From NCBI GenBank assembly GCA_016271365.2, contig CM057450.1:1803710967-1803774966 (forward strand): a stretch of DNA of 64,000 bases. Direction: 5' to 3'. The notes under the pieces are model-generated. The model was not told the DNA's origin. It did no database searches and worked only from the letters and a program-made list of their open reading frames with translations. The position numbers and the translations under genes were made by a program. Of the stretch, positions 23,046 to 35,314 are shown piece after piece (position 1 is the stretch's first letter; every line of letters starts with the position of its first letter). This DNA is from Neoceratodus forsteri. Lineage: Eukaryota; Chordata; Ceratodontiformes; Ceratodontidae.

Positions 23046-23210
23046 AGCCCACTGAAAATTAGATATTGCCTCTCAGCTGGCCTATCCTGTGCAAATACAA
23101 TCTAAAAATGTGTAACAGCAAGACACCACTGAAAATGAGATATTGCCTCTCATCTGGTCTATCCTGGGTAAATATACAGTAAAAATGTGTACAAGCAAAA
23201 GCCAGTAGAA
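23046..23210 (+). repeat. 82-bp repeat, two tandem copies
   Basis: CCACTGAAAATNAGATATTG and CCTCTCANCTGGNCTATCC, followed by GTAAAAATGTGTA-type sequence, occur at 23050-23120 and again about 82 bp later at 23131-23205. It is a minimal array directly between repeat R and the 97-bp array. Confidence 0.8.
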
Positions 23211-23219
23211 CAGCAATGC

Positions 23220-23615
23220 AAGCAGCGTACATTCACGGACAGCGGTCACGATCCAGCCATAGCACCTCTACGGTGCAAGGAGCCTGATCCACCCACCCCC
23301 CAAAGAGATGGATAAGGTGCCACTTGCCCCCACGGGCAGTGGTCACGATCCAGCCATAGCACACCTACGGTGCAAGGAGCCTGATCCACCCACCCCCCGA
23401 AGAGATAGATAAGGTGCCACTTGCCCCCACAGGCAGCTGTCACGATCCAGCCATAGCACCTTTACGGTGCAAGGAGCCTGATCCACCCACCCCTCCCCCA
23501 AAGAGATAGATAAGGTGCCACTTGCCCCCACGGGCAGCGGTCACGATCCAGCCATAGCACCTCTACGGTGCAAGGAGCCTGATCCACCCACTCCCCAAAG
23601 AGATAGATAAGGTAT
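23220..23615 (+). repeat. 97-101 bp satellite-like array, four copies
   Basis: GTCACGATCCAGCCATAGCA recurs at 23245, 23342, 23439 and 23540. Each copy continues with ACGGTGCAAGGAGCCTGATC, CACCCACCCC and GATAAGGTGCCACTTGCCCC. Copy-to-copy identity is high (about 95% by eye), so the array is young compared with the other tandem repeats here. It opens frames on the minus strand, but these only follow the repeat. Confidence 0.93.
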
Positions 23616-24202
23616 GATGCTTGAAAAATTGCCACGATTTCTCTGGGCTGTGTGAACGTTGAACCAGATCATCACTTGCAATTTGCTGTTTTCAGTTTCG
23701 GAGCCTTCTCAGGGTAGCACGATTGGCTCCACGCCTGTGCAGAGCTCCCTGATTTGGCTGGTCTCACTCACCTGAGATGGGAGCACCCAAGACGTGTGGC
23801 TTAATGTAAGCCTGCATCCCTGTACTCGGTTCCTAATTTATATATTTTAATTTAGCCTGTTCTGCTCGGCCTGTGTAAGTAACTTACCATTCCCACCCCG
23901 CTGCAGTTTCTCGCCCAACTGTATGTGCACTGATTCAGTGCTAGCTCTGCAAACTTCCCTTGATTTTTCATTCACACCGCCTCCGGCCTCCTTTAAATGC
24001 ACACAGTCTCCACCACTCCTATCTGATGTTTCAATTTATTGGTTACTTAATGTCAACAACTGCAATTCCTCCCATCCCCTTTTTGCAACTAAGCCTTCTA
24101 GCAGCTTTATCTCATTCTGTCTTGCTGAGGCATACCATTTTGGTACTTTAGGTTTGCTTATTGCTCACGAGCATATCCTGTCTTGCTAAGGCAGTTGATT
24201 TA
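23616..24202. other. Unassigned
   Basis: No repeat or coding family is recognised between the satellite-like array and the CR1 tail. Short open frames at 23923-24189 have no recognisable motif. Confidence 0.3.
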
Positions 24203-26000
24203 CATAGAAACATAGAATTTGACGGCAGATAAGGACCGCTTGGCCCACCCAGTCTGCCCATTTCCCTACCTAATGGATAAGCTGCAGATCCTAGTTAACT
24301 AGCAGCCTACTTCTTTCTACTCCAACCCCCTAGAATTGCCTTTATGGCTGTCCCATGCATGCTTGAATTCAACCACTGTTTTTGACTCCACAACCTCCTC
24401 CGGAAGGCCGCTCCATGCATCCACAACCCTCTCGTGAAAAATACTTCCTTACATTACCTCTGAGCCACTTCCAATCTTCAAATTGTGCCCCTTGTTCTTG
24501 CACACCTCTTTCTTTGAAAGATGCTACCCTCTTGGACTTTGTTGATTCCTTGAGGTATTTGAAAGTTTCTATCATGTCCCCCTCTCCCACCTTTCCTCGA
24601 GGTATACATATTAAGCTTCTTTAGTCTCTCTTCATATGTCTTCGTGCAGACCCTGCACCATTTTAGTTGCCCTCCTGTGGACAGCTTCCATCTTGTCTAT
24701 GTCCTTGCAGAGATTGGGTCTCCAGAACTGCACACAGACTCCAGATGGGGTCTCACCAGCTGTCTGTACAGAGGAATGACAACTTCCTGTTTTCTACTGG
24801 TGATGCCTCTCCCTATGCATCCCAGTATCCCCCAGCCCTCTTTATTGCCCTCACACATTGCTTGCCCACCTTTAAGTCATCTGATCAGGGGTGTAGTCAG
24901 GGATTTCAGAACTGCACACCAAGTGGACTCACTGCTACCCCTCCCCCCGCCACGGGGTGTGGCCAGACAATATACAAATGTACACCAGGACCGTATTTGT
25001 TGCCTCATTCGGCACAATAAATACAACTTTTGTGTCTCATGACAATGGTTGGTGCCATCCATGGGTAAATACAAATGCCATGTATTGCTCCCTAAGACAC
25101 CCACAAACCAGCCCAGAGCCTGTAAAGTTGTATTGTCCTTGGGATGCAAAGACAGTATTAGTAACCAGTCCTTCTAGTTTTGACTCATATGAATGACATT
25201 ATAGAAAGGTTCAGCATTTTCTTTGTTAGGTTCTGAACTGCTTCCTTTTTCTGTGAAAACTATTTGCTACCCCCCTTAAATAAAATTGCACACCATGGAG
25301 TACTTGGAGTATGCCTGCCTACACCCATGCATCTGATATGACTACCCCCAGGTCCCTTTCCATTTTTGTTGTTGTTAGTATCTCACCCCCCATTGTGTAC
25401 TCTTTCCCTGGGTTTTTGTTTCCCAGGTGCATTACCTTGCACTTCTTAGCATTAAATCTAAGCTGCCATGCATCTGACCATTCCTCTAACCTTGCCAAGT
25501 CCCTTCTCATCCTTTCCACCCCACCTTGTGCATCAACTCTGTTGCAGATCTATGTGTCATCTGCAAAGAGACATACTTTTCCTTCCAGTCCCTCTGCAAT
25601 GTCGCTTACAAAGACATTGAAGAGGACCGGTCCTAATACTGAACCCTGCGGCACCCCACTAGTAACCCCCCTTTCTTCAGAGTGGATTCCATTTACTATT
25701 ACCCTCTGTGTCCTATTTTCCAGCCAATTCTTTACCCAGGCTATCATCTTGGGACCCGCTCCCAGGCTGGCTAACTTGTATATTAATCTTTTGTGTGGGA
25801 CTGAGTCAATTGCCTTGCTAAAGTCTAGGTAGGCCTTGTCCACAGCCCCTCCCTGATCTACTACTTCGGTCACCCAGTCAAAGAAATCTATTAGATTCAT
25901 CTGGCATGACCTTCCCGCTGTGAATCCATGCTGCCTTGGGTCCTGTGCCCCTCTGGCCTCTAGGTACTTGATAATTCTTTCCTTCAGAAGTGATTCCATC
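24203..26000 (-). mobile_element. CR1 LINE, 5'-truncated, minus strand
   Basis: The left edge is the reverse complement of the CR1 terminus (AACATAGAATTTGACGGCAG at 24207-24226). Read on the minus strand, the protein shows [19 protein letters not shown] and [20 protein letters not shown] (25999-25790). Then come [20 protein letters not shown] and KVCLFADDT (25680-25550), and MRRDLARLEEWSDAW (25519-25470). The family is the same as at 2877-5592. The FADD box is intact, but the catalytic motif reads KAIDS instead of KAFDT. A 444-bp hAT MITE interrupts it. The break at 26000 inside the reverse transcriptase marks 5' truncation. Confidence 0.92.
24886..25329. mobile_element. hAT-type MITE with 8-bp target duplication
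   Basis: The CR1 copy is interrupted by 444 bp flanked by CATCTGAT on both sides (24878-24885 and 25330-25337). The intact CR1 has that motif once. The ends form an imperfect terminal inverted repeat: CAGGGGTGTAGTCAGGGAT at the left, against the reverse complement of the right end, CATGGGTGTAGGCAGGCAT. An 8-bp duplication and a CAGGGGTG-type terminus are hallmarks of the hAT superfamily. It is too short to code for a transposase, so it needed an autonomous relative. Confidence 0.9.
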
Positions 26001-26779
26001 CAGAGTCAGGTCAGGTGATCTCTGTAGTACTTCGTCTGCTCCAGAGTAGTAGCTAAGAAAATTGCTTCAAAGCCTCTCTGCCCCTAGTACTACTCTACAG
26101 TCAGGTGAACTCTTTTCTTATTAGCCTGACTAGGAGCTGTACTTAAGGATTACTGCTTCAGGCTCCACTACCTATAGTAGTATTCGGCAGGGATTAAGAA
26201 ATTCTCCTCCATTGAGAATCCCTTTTCTTGCCTGCACTTGTAGTGCCCATTGGGTGATAGTCTCATAATGAGGGCATATTACCTGCTTCTATGCTTGTCT
26301 TTGCTCATCTTACATGTAGTGGACCCGAACATGAATCAAAAAATAACTCCTAGAGTGTAGAATGGCTCTCTTTTTACATTGTCCCACGGGACTTTTACTA
26401 TCAAGTAGAAGAACTTGTATGTGCTCTAACTTCCCCTAGCCCACTGCTGGCCCTTAGCCTGCACCGGCATACAAGAACTCTCCTAGAGCCTGACCCACAG
26501 GGCTACACCACCTTCTACATACTCCCCTACTCCCATTGACTCTCTGGTCAGGGTAGATGTATGCAGCATCAGGAAAACTGGGAACTAGCCTCAGAACTCC
26601 CTGTACTGCAGACAAATCACGTAACCAAAAGAAGACTCAGCCACCCACACTTCTCCTAGGACTCTGCAGGAACTCTTGTTCTTGCTTTACTATGCTCAGG
26701 AAATGTTGAGCTTAATCCAGGCCCTCTGGCACCCATGGAATCCCCAGCAGAGCTACAAAGCCTCAAGGGCTTACATTCT
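26001..26779. other. Unassigned, possibly LINE leader
   Basis: No open frame or structure stands out. Two loosely similar blocks (GTCAGGTGATCTCT and GTCAGGTGAACTCT, about 100 bp apart at 26008 and 26120) suggest a degraded direct repeat. It could be the leader of the plus-strand LINE that starts near 26780. Confidence 0.3.
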
Positions 26780-28159
26780 TGCCTGTTAATGTATGTAGCC
26801 TGTTAAAAAATCACTTCTGTTCAGGCCTAGGTATGTCATACTGCTCCAGATGTTCTGGTGATTACAGAGTCCTGGCTCAGACCGGCGACCAGTAACAATG
26901 AAGATAACATCCTCCTACTTTTTGTTCAGAGCCGACAGGCAAACCAGAGGTGGTGGGGTAGCTATTTACATCTAGGATAAATTCCTGCCTCCATAATTGA
27001 CTCAACCTCTGTCCCATATAATAGAGTTGCAGACCCCGTCAGCTGGACTACAGTTGTTAAAACATCTCAGAAACATCCTGGGTTTGCATCTTCAGAGTGT
27101 ATCATACTAGGGACTTCAACTTAGACTGGCTCTCCAGTGCATCCACTTCTTAAAATGTTCTGTGATTCCTTGGGTTAGTCAGCAGCTAATAAACAAATCT
27201 ACTCATCTAACAAGGCTCAACCCTACTAGTCAGTACCCTCTTGGATATCATTTTAGTTAACAAACCCCATTTATTCTCCTCATGCCGGCATCTTTTCTCT
27301 GATATTAGTTTTTCAATCATTGCTTCATCAAGGTAGGTAAGATCCACTCTTAAATCCACAACTGCACCAAAAAATTCTCCTTTAAAGGTGTATAATGCAA
27401 CTTGATCCATGGGTATATATCAGACCTAAGATTCCACGCGATGGCAGGATCTCATTCAGCCAAGTCCCTGACCACGGCTTACCATATTTTCTCAGAAACT
27501 GCTAGGGGTCTCAGCAAGTATGCTCCCATAGTAAAAGTCCATGGCAAGAAACAAATCCTATCATTGAGTTTTACAGAAGACCTGAAGATGCTTTGTGGGT
27601 AGGATGTACTCGGAGAACTGCTAGGAAAACTAATTTAATAATTAGGCTGGAATTCTTTCCGTTGGGAACTCTACCAAAGTAGAGAAGCCAAGCTAATTTT
27701 ACCACTCTCTCAGCTGGAGAGCTCCTCAAAAAGCCTCAAATTCTGGAGACTATCAAAGACATTGAGAGTCACACCACTGCCAAATTTCCCTACCTACTAA
27801 ATTGTTGATCAACAATACTGTAATCTCAGGATCATCCTCGATGCTCTCAGTAATCATTTTGCCACTGCAGAAGCTAGCCTTTGACTCCTCTCACTCGAAT
27901 ATCCTCTGCCAACAACAGATTGATACACGAAAAATCTATCCCCAGTCCACCCTTCTCTGCAGCCAACCTCCCTGAAAAGTTGAAGATCTTCTCCTTCATG
28001 GACACTACAGGAAAAGTGCTGGGGCCGACCTCATTGACCGTGCCTCTTAGGAAAGTGCATCACCGTGTCCTTACAGTCCAAATTCTCATCTCTTCAACTT
28101 ATCCTTGTCCCAGGGTGACCTACATGGTGGAAAATGCACTTGTGGTCACTTGTTTCAAT

Positions 28160-31150
28160 CAATCAGTCAATCAATGAAAGTCTTTATTTAAAATGAATCA
28201 TCATTAGGCAAAGCTCATTTACAAGATGGACCTGATAAGAATCAAGGTTAATAAGATATACAGCAAATACATCACAACGCTTATAAGACAGTTATACCAT
28301 ACAGAATAAATAATGTTCATAACACAATGATGTACAGTGAATTCACATTTAAAACTTCAGTTAAAGGAAAGGTTAAGCTAATATCTACAAGTATGTACAT
28401 TTAACACATATCCCAATGGGGGCCATGACAGACACAACATAATATGAATACTAGGATGGTGAAGGTATTATTAGATTGCCATAAGCTGGGGGTGTCTGAC
28501 TGGAAGGAATATACCATATATGATTGGAAGCCAGGTTTGTAGGATGACTAATCTAGCTCTAGCGGTAGTAACTGCATTTCTCTGTGAAGAAGGCTGTACA
28601 ATGCTGTTTAAAGGATGCAAATGGAATGATAATGGACAGTTTAGGGATTTTAATAAGGTGTTCCACTATAGCTAGAGAATAGCTGATTGCTGCCCTCCCT
28701 AGTCTGGTGCTGACTTTGGGCAATTTGAGCAGGATGATATTATTGCTTCTTAGGGCATAAGAGCTAGGAGTGGTCTGGTTAAACAGTCCAGGATATAGTT
28801 TGGGAGTTTTTTGATAAAGCTCTCGTAATCCATAGAGCTGCATTTCTGCTCCTCCTGATATGAGGAAACCCATCCAACTGCGTCCATAAAGAGAGCAATG
28901 GTGGGTATTATATAGCAGATCTGTAATGAACCTTATTGCTCTATGATATAAGGTATCCAACATGAAGAAGTAGGAGATGGGGCAGTGACTATAAAAAGGA
29001 AGTCTGCATAGTCAATAACTGATAGAAAGATGGCCTGAACCAACCCATCTTTGAGTCTCTATTAAGGAAGGGTTTTAATCTATAGAGGAGGCCAAACCTT
29101 TAGCGAAGCTTTTTAACAGTTCTTCTAGATGATAAGTGAAGTCGAGTCTATTTGTCAATCCACACACCTAGGTGTGATTTCAACATACTCCAGATTTCTC
29201 AAGTACAGTGCATAGCTGGGAGAGTGATTAGAAGGATCTGCTGGTGGAGTTTTGAGTTGTGAACATCATGCTTTAGTTTTCTTTGCATTTAGCGAAGCTT
29301 TTCTCAGTAGCTGATGTTGTAACAAGGAAAATTCTGTTTGTAAGATTTCATGAGCAACTGTAGAAGAAGGGTTGCTGACATACAGAACAGTGTCATCAGC
29401 AAAGAGGTGTACAGAGGACTTGGTAAGGGTTGAATCAATGTTATTTATATAAATGGCAAAAGGATAGGACCCAGAATAGAGCCTGGGGGACTCCTCTTGA
29501 CAGTGGTCTTAATGGGGATAGGTCACCTTCAGCTTTTACCTGCTGTGACCTACGGAGAGGAAGTAGCATCTGAACCACTTAAGGGAGAGATGGATCTAGA
29601 GCCAAGGGAGTGCAGGGATGACAGTAGCAGCTCATGGTCCACATTATCAAATGCTTTGCTCAGGTCCAGAATACCGAGACATTATTCTTTATCCAATTGA
29701 CGCCAGTCATTTGTATCTTGGCTAATGGTGATAGTGCCAGTATTTGCCCTCTGAATCCAGATTGAGCTGGATTAATAGGTTAACATTGTCAAGATATTCC
29801 ATAGCTGATTACTCATAATTTCTCAGCAGCATCTTGGAAAGCACAGATAGAATGGAAATGGGCCTGTAATTATTAAGATCCATAAGGTCCCTGATTTTAG
29901 AAGGGGACCATGAGGCTGTCTTCCACATGTAGGAATAGAGCCAGAGTTTAGGGAAAGGTTAAAGAGGTGCGTTAGAGGGACTACAAATACATGGCATGCA
30001 ATCTTTAGAAGAGGGTCCAGAGAGTCTGCTCCTGCTTTTTTGGTATCAGATGCCATAATAGATCCTCAACTTGTTTCAACAGTATAGGTTTGAAGCTAAA
30101 GGAAGAGTCAACTCTTTGATCACCAATGTAGTAGGAGCTTAATTTGGTCCCTCAGCAAGTTAGCTAGGAGTGTCAAAACCAAGGCCAGCCATTGTAAATG
30201 TAGTTGTTGAACGTCCAGGATTTCCATTTGCCAGTGGTAGGGCCATAACTATTATGTAGTTGAGTTAGAAGGGGGTTGTTAGCGTCCTGTCCCATCATAC
30301 CTTGATGAAGTGCCCCAAAACCCTAACAGGATTATGGTAGGAGGAGTCGAGCTCAACCAGTAGAGGCAGCCTTTGCATCCTAACTCTAGTGCATCATTAC
30401 AAGCTCCTAAAAATCAACCAGTAGTTTGCATTCTTAGTTTTCTTCCACTTTCAGGTTGTCTTCCAACAGTGCGGCTTTGAGGTCACTGAAAACCAGCGAC
30501 AGGATTTATTTTACCGGATACTAAGTTAGGGCATAGGTGTGGGCATTTACTATAATGCTATTTGCTACTGGCTTTTCTACAATGCAAGATAACTTTTGCC
30601 AGTGTGGAAGTAAGCTAAATCATACAGATATCCTTCAATATTGATGTTTTCTTAGATCTCCTCATGAGAATTTTGCAGGATTGTTGTTATTCTGGTGGAT
30701 CTACCCTGCGATAGAACGTAATCCTTATATAGCATGAGCACTCAGTGTGTGTGAATAGATGTAGTTTACCAGTAGCATGATATCAAGTAATTATGATATT
30801 ACTACTATTCCTTGCATTTATTCTTGTTGGTTCATTAATTAACTGTGTGAGCCTGGGTGTCTGAGAGTGATAACAGAGGTCATAGCTGCCTGGGTAGACC
30901 AGTTGAAATTCAGGTCACCTAGAATGACTTCTTCAGTGCTGGAAGCCAGGAGTTCCCCAGGTGGGATAAGGCTTGTGTTCAGCAGAGGTCTATAGCATCA
31001 ATTAATAAAGCTGCTGTGGAGAGGACTTCAGAATAGGCATTCAAAACTCCTTAAGCATAGATGTTGCAGCAATACAGGATACAACTATACCAGCTTTTTG
31101 CATATATGACTCCACCTCCTTGTTTGGCGATCAATCTGAATAGCTGATAG
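28160..31150 (-). mobile_element. Minus-strand LINE inserted into the plus-strand LINE
   Basis: The left edge is a 3' tail: CAATCAATCAGTCAATCAAT (28156-28175, from the host or a simple repeat), then TTTATTTAAAAT. Moving right on the minus strand come a C-terminal domain (28963-28559), reverse transcriptase (30060-29400) and endonuclease (about 31000-30400). The endonuclease includes VILGDLNFNWS near 30930-30900. The length of about 3 kb suggests a nearly complete coding part. It is broken by stops. Confidence 0.75.
28559..30060 (-). pseudogene. LINE reverse transcriptase and C-terminal domain
   Basis: From the right on the minus strand are ADSLDPLLKIACHVF, LTHLFNLSLNSGSIP and DLNNYRPISILSVLSKML-type motifs (30040-29820). 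An FDxVDH-like region follows around 29690-29640 (FDNVDHELL in degraded form), and a YAD/ADDT-type box is readable near 29400-29380. The C-terminal frame at 28963-28559 reads LDTLYHRAIRFITD, HHCSLYGRSWMGFL and ISYSLAIVEHLIK. The TLYHRAIRFIT block is a familiar C-terminal signature of Rex/L2-like LINEs. Several frame changes make it inactive. Confidence 0.72.
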
Positions 31151-31624
31151 TTAAGTCAGGAGATCTAGTGACCTCAATAACTACAGGCCAATCTCTACTT
31201 CAATCCGGAAAGATGCTGGAAAATGGTAGACCCACAACCCGGAGAGTACAGAATCAGAAAAATTGCTCAACCGTTACAATCCGGTTTAGACCTACGGTAA
31301 TTCACTCTAGCAAGGTGACAAGCGACTGGCAGATTAGACAAAAAAAAAAACATAAATCTGCGCAGTTTTCTTGGTCCTAAGCGTTCGATCTATTGATCAA
31401 GACTACTTCTATAATCCCTCGGAACATTGGTTTGGATTCCCTCAGGGCTGAGGCAGGAAAAATGCATATGAAAAATAAAAATAGGAAAACTCTTCTAGCT
31501 TCACAAGTTTAATCGATGACAAATATTGGTAACTTCCACGGCTCAAATCAAGCAGTTGTAGATAAATATCTAAGGATCTTTAGTGATAGCTCACAGGTAT
31601 CGAATACTACATCGAACAATATTT

Positions 31625-33610
31625 TAAAGAATTGAGATTGAGACAGACCAGAGCAGGACTAACACTGACATGACAGAACCTATAAAAACAAATGAAATAT
31701 TAGCCATAATAAGTAATGTGAAATCAGAGACCTCACTGAATGTGATGGCCTCCCAAATGCATTTTACAAGACATTTACTACTGAACTTGCAATATGTTTA
31801 GAAATGGTATTTGAATGTAAATTTTTTTAAAACAGAACAATATAACAGACACCTTCACAAAAGACCTAATAATATTCTTATATAAATCTGGAAATAAAAT
31901 ATTGATCCAGAACTGGAGACCAATATGTTTATTAAATTTAAATTTAAAATTTTACTACAAATTTTGCAATCAAGACTTAGAAAAGCTGCAGAGAAATTAA
32001 TCCACCAGTACAGACATGTGCCTTACCAGATAGAAAGATTCAGCGTAATTTGATTATAATTAAACAAGTGCTTGCATATTGCAAAATGAAAAAAAATACC
32101 TGGTTGTCTACTTTCATTAGGTCAATGTAAGGCGTTTGACAGAGTTAATCATACCTTTTTATTCCACACTAAAAAATTATGGTATCCCAGAATCTGTCAT
32201 AGGCTGGCTTCAACTGCTGTACAAGAACGCAGCAATAACCCCTATATTGGCAGGACAGGAAGGCAGAAACATCCCAGTGAAGGCTAGAGTTAGACAAGGT
32301 TCTTCCCTGAGCCCCTGTTATATATATTTTCTATCAACCCCTTTATCAGAAAAATAGTGCATAACACCAATATAGAAGGCTTAAAAGGTCAACAGAAGGA
32401 TGATGCAGTGAAAATCATTGCCTATGCAGATGACTTTGTTTAATTCTAAAAATGACCAAAGTGTAACAAATGCTAAAAGAAATTGCAGCATATTCAGCAG
32501 TCAGGAGCTCAGCTTAACATGAGTAAAAACAAAGAAATACAAATAGGGCCACAAGTACAGACAGTGCAGAATTTAGAGGTAGCAGGTAGATGAATCCCTG
32601 AAAATCTTAGGAGTAAAATCTGGAAAGGAGACATGGCATCAAGTAACTGGGAGGACTCCTTAAAAAGCTGTTACCAGAAAGTGGCCGGATGGAAAGGATG
32701 GAAACTTTCCAAGTATAAAAGAGTGCACATAATAAAACCATTTTTAACTCCCTGCTTACTATACTGTATGTTCCCTGCTTAGCATAAGTTAGTATGGTAT
32801 TCCCATTACCATTACACCTAGAAACAAGACTTTTCAGTATAGATTTCTAAATGCTATGGGGAAGCCGACTGAATCCAATAAAAGGAGATTATACATACCT
32901 AACAGAGAAGAAAGGTGGCGTGAACATGATAAATCCAGTAATCTTCTTTTACACTCTTTTTTTTGGTCAGGATCAATTAAAATAGGATTACAAGACACAA
33001 CAACACTAGTGAAAAAGTGGACATTTAACAATATGGAATTATTTTTTTTTAATGGGAAGGTGCACCCCCGAAATGTTCTCAAAATTTACAAACCCCTGAA
33101 CATATGAAACTCACAATACAAAAGCAATGGGAAGGTAATGAAATCTCAAATTCTAAGCAACTCCAGGAAACAATCGTACAATATAGTTTTAAATATAACA
33201 GGCCCTATGGAGCCAGAATTTAAACACTGCAAACAAGGAAAAAATATCTAGTTACCAAACAATTAATAAGAGAATACTAAAGAAAATGTGGGATATCCTT
33301 TGGTTAGCTCATATGGTAAAGAAAATGTCAGAGTAAACAGTAAACACAAAGCATTGGAAGAAAGATTCTGTCATTACCAGAAAGTGCAGCACAGGAAGAG
33401 ATGATGTAACATTTTTATTAGAGAGTAAGTTTGTAACTCAGTCATGGAAATATTTAGCAGCCAGATGGTGCCTTCCTTGCTTGGAAAGACTCACTTATGA
33501 GATGATAGTTCTAGGTGACTTTCCACAAATTCTGAGGAAGTATAACAAAGATACTTTTAACTGTGATATTTGCCTGCCTGAAATACCGCCCGTGACAAGG
33601 CTGGGGGCAA
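31625..33610 (+). mobile_element. L1/Tx1-like LINE, heavily decayed
   Basis: Readable fragments follow L1-type ORF2 order. A pre-catalytic MTEPIKTNEILAIISN lies at 31672-31720. NRHLHKRPNNILI and FKFKILLQILQSRLRKA appear near 31850-31985, then QCKAFDRVNHTFLF (catalytic Asp, 32124-32165). A VRQGSSLSPCYIYFLSTPL box follows (32290-32345), then IIAYADDFV (32417-32445) and LTPCLLYCM near 32745-32770. The C-terminal end carries CDICLPEI near 33562-33585. The A/F/YADD motifs are well spaced for a Tx1/L1 reverse transcriptase. Stops are dense, so this is one of the oldest copies here. Confidence 0.75.
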
Positions 33611-34589
33611 GGCGTCAGCTCCCCCACCAGATAGCAAATATTCAGACCTCGGGCTCAGCACAGACATAGTTGGGGCCATCACGGATCCTGCCAGCTCCAT
33701 TTTCTTATTTATTCCCGTCCCATCCCTTGTCAGGCGGTGAATGTTATCGATGTGCCGTCTGACCTATATCCCCTCAGCCATCGCTAGGGGAGCAATTAGC
33801 AGGTGGAACAACAATCCCTCCCTCCCCGAGGAGAAAGCAGTCCTCAGATGTTCAATCCTCACTCAGCCCTGCTGACCCCTGGCGGCCCTGACTCATTCTT
33901 GAATCCGGGTCACTAGCGTGGTGTGAGGTGTGGCGTCCAGCACCTCAACCCTCAGCACCACCAGGCTGGCTCAACATGGGAGAACTCTGCAGTGCAGTGC
34001 TTTCTGTGCATATGCTGTGATTGTTTCTCCCCATATTGTGTTGTGGAGTCCTTCTCTTTGAAGTGGGGTAGCCATCAATTTACCATATTTGTTTATCCCT
34101 GACACCATTTTGTTAAGTGCATTGCTGTGCTGTGCTGACCCATTGACTCAGTACCACACACTGCTGTTCCACTCATGGCCTGTTGGTAGTGCTGGACCCA
34201 CTGGTGGAACCCCACTTTTGAAAGCTCCCGTCCCTTGTGCTGAGGTATCACCAGAATGATGCTGTGTCCTGTTCTGCTGGCCCAACTTTTCCTCAGAATC
34301 GCAGCCTAACTCCAGGAACAGCCTCTGGTGCCTCTGGAAACTTACCTCCAGCTGTGAGTCCTGTAAGTACTGGAACAGACTCTGTGGGGTTGCCATGTTT
34401 CTGCTACAATGTGTGTGGAAGGTAAATAAAGCTGCAAAGTCAAATCGATTCCCAACCAGAGCTTAGCAACAAGTCAATGGCAGTCAGCAGCACTGTCGTT
34501 CCCTCTCTCACTCAGCCCCATCCCATTGAGCCCTGTTGCAGGTACTGTGATGATACAACTCATCCCTGCAACTGCTTCTTTCTCCCCCT
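33611..34589. other. Unassigned
   Basis: GC content rises here and no element is recognised. Open frames at 34148-34425 overlap on both strands without a family match. It may be an older insertion in repeat R or the flank before it. Confidence 0.3.
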
Positions 34590-34618
34590 CCAGGTTGCTC
34601 ACCTGACCGCCCTTCCCA

Positions 34619-34663
<45 letters not shown>

Positions 34664-35058
34664 GCTTTTAAAGGTAAGCAGTCCAGATGCCTACCCCCGA
34701 TACTGCTTCTCTTGACCCCCTCTCCTCCAGGTCACTCGGCCCCATTCCCCAACAAGCCTGACACTGGGGTGCCCAATCCCAGTGTCAGAATGTATCTGAA
34801 ATAAAGAAAACTGTCCTTCATCCTTGTTTTTTTTTTTAATCCTGTAAAACAGAGAACCAACCATCGATGTCTGTTGTGACGTTAATCCCCCCACCTGACC
34901 CTCCCACTCAGCACCCACCACCAGACCCCACCCAAGCTCTTAGTTACCCACTGGGGTTCCAATACTGTAATCCTCTGTGGACTACAGACACATCTTCACT
35001 CTTCAAAGCTGGACCACAAACTGAGGAAATCAGGTATGCAGTTCAATATATTTCAATA
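34590..35058 (+). repeat. Repeat R copy 2: pyrimidine-rich head
   Basis: This is homologous to 16720-17358, with shared blocks GGGGTGCCCAATCCCAGTGT (34763-34782), AAATAAAGAAAACTGTCCTTC, CATCGATGTCTGTTG, GCACCCACCACC and TATTTCAATAGGGTT in the same order and spacing. A single copy of the AAATAAAGAAAA block is kept, where copy 1 has two. A poly-T stretch sits at 34827-34838. Confidence 0.8.
34621..34658 (+). repeat. (TA)n microsatellite
   Basis: A run of about 19 uninterrupted TA dinucleotides, within the head of repeat R copy 2. Confidence 0.97.
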
Positions 35059-35314
35059 GGGTTCTGAACTTAGAGGCATAACTTGGCCATTTTTGAATAT
35101 TTCTGTCCCAAATTTTTAACATGCCTTTTTTGGGACCCCACGTCTTGAACAATGGTCGTGAAATTACGCAAATCTGTCCCAAAAGGTGATTTTATGGTTG
35201 CTGCACAAAACCACCTTTTGGGCAGGAATTGAATATTTTCTCTGCTCTTGTTCATAAGGTGGGGTCAGAAGAAGGTTATGGTGAAACTTTGGAATAAAAA
35301 TATTAAAAAATGGC

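Larger units (their letters stand above)
26780..31620 (+). mobile_element. Plus-strand LINE of unassigned clade, split by a minus-strand LINE
   Basis: A degraded endonuclease is readable at about 26780-27350, including VITESWLR (26855-26880), ILGTSTYLDWLS (a decayed LGDFN box, 27105-27145) and TLLDIILVNKP (27235-27270). A post-endonuclease region follows to about 28140. After the 3-kb minus-strand LINE, the plus strand resumes at about 31158 with a DLNNYRPIS-type reverse-transcriptase motif and LQSGFRPT near 31270-31300. The order and strand match one element interrupted by another. It is heavily mutated, and its clade (Jockey/CR1/Rex-like group) cannot be fixed by eye. Confidence 0.6.

Noticed and set aside
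23246..23531. Two minus-strand open frames with repeated peptide
   Set aside because: They are reading frames through the 97-bp tandem array. The apparent peptide repeat only reflects the DNA repeat.
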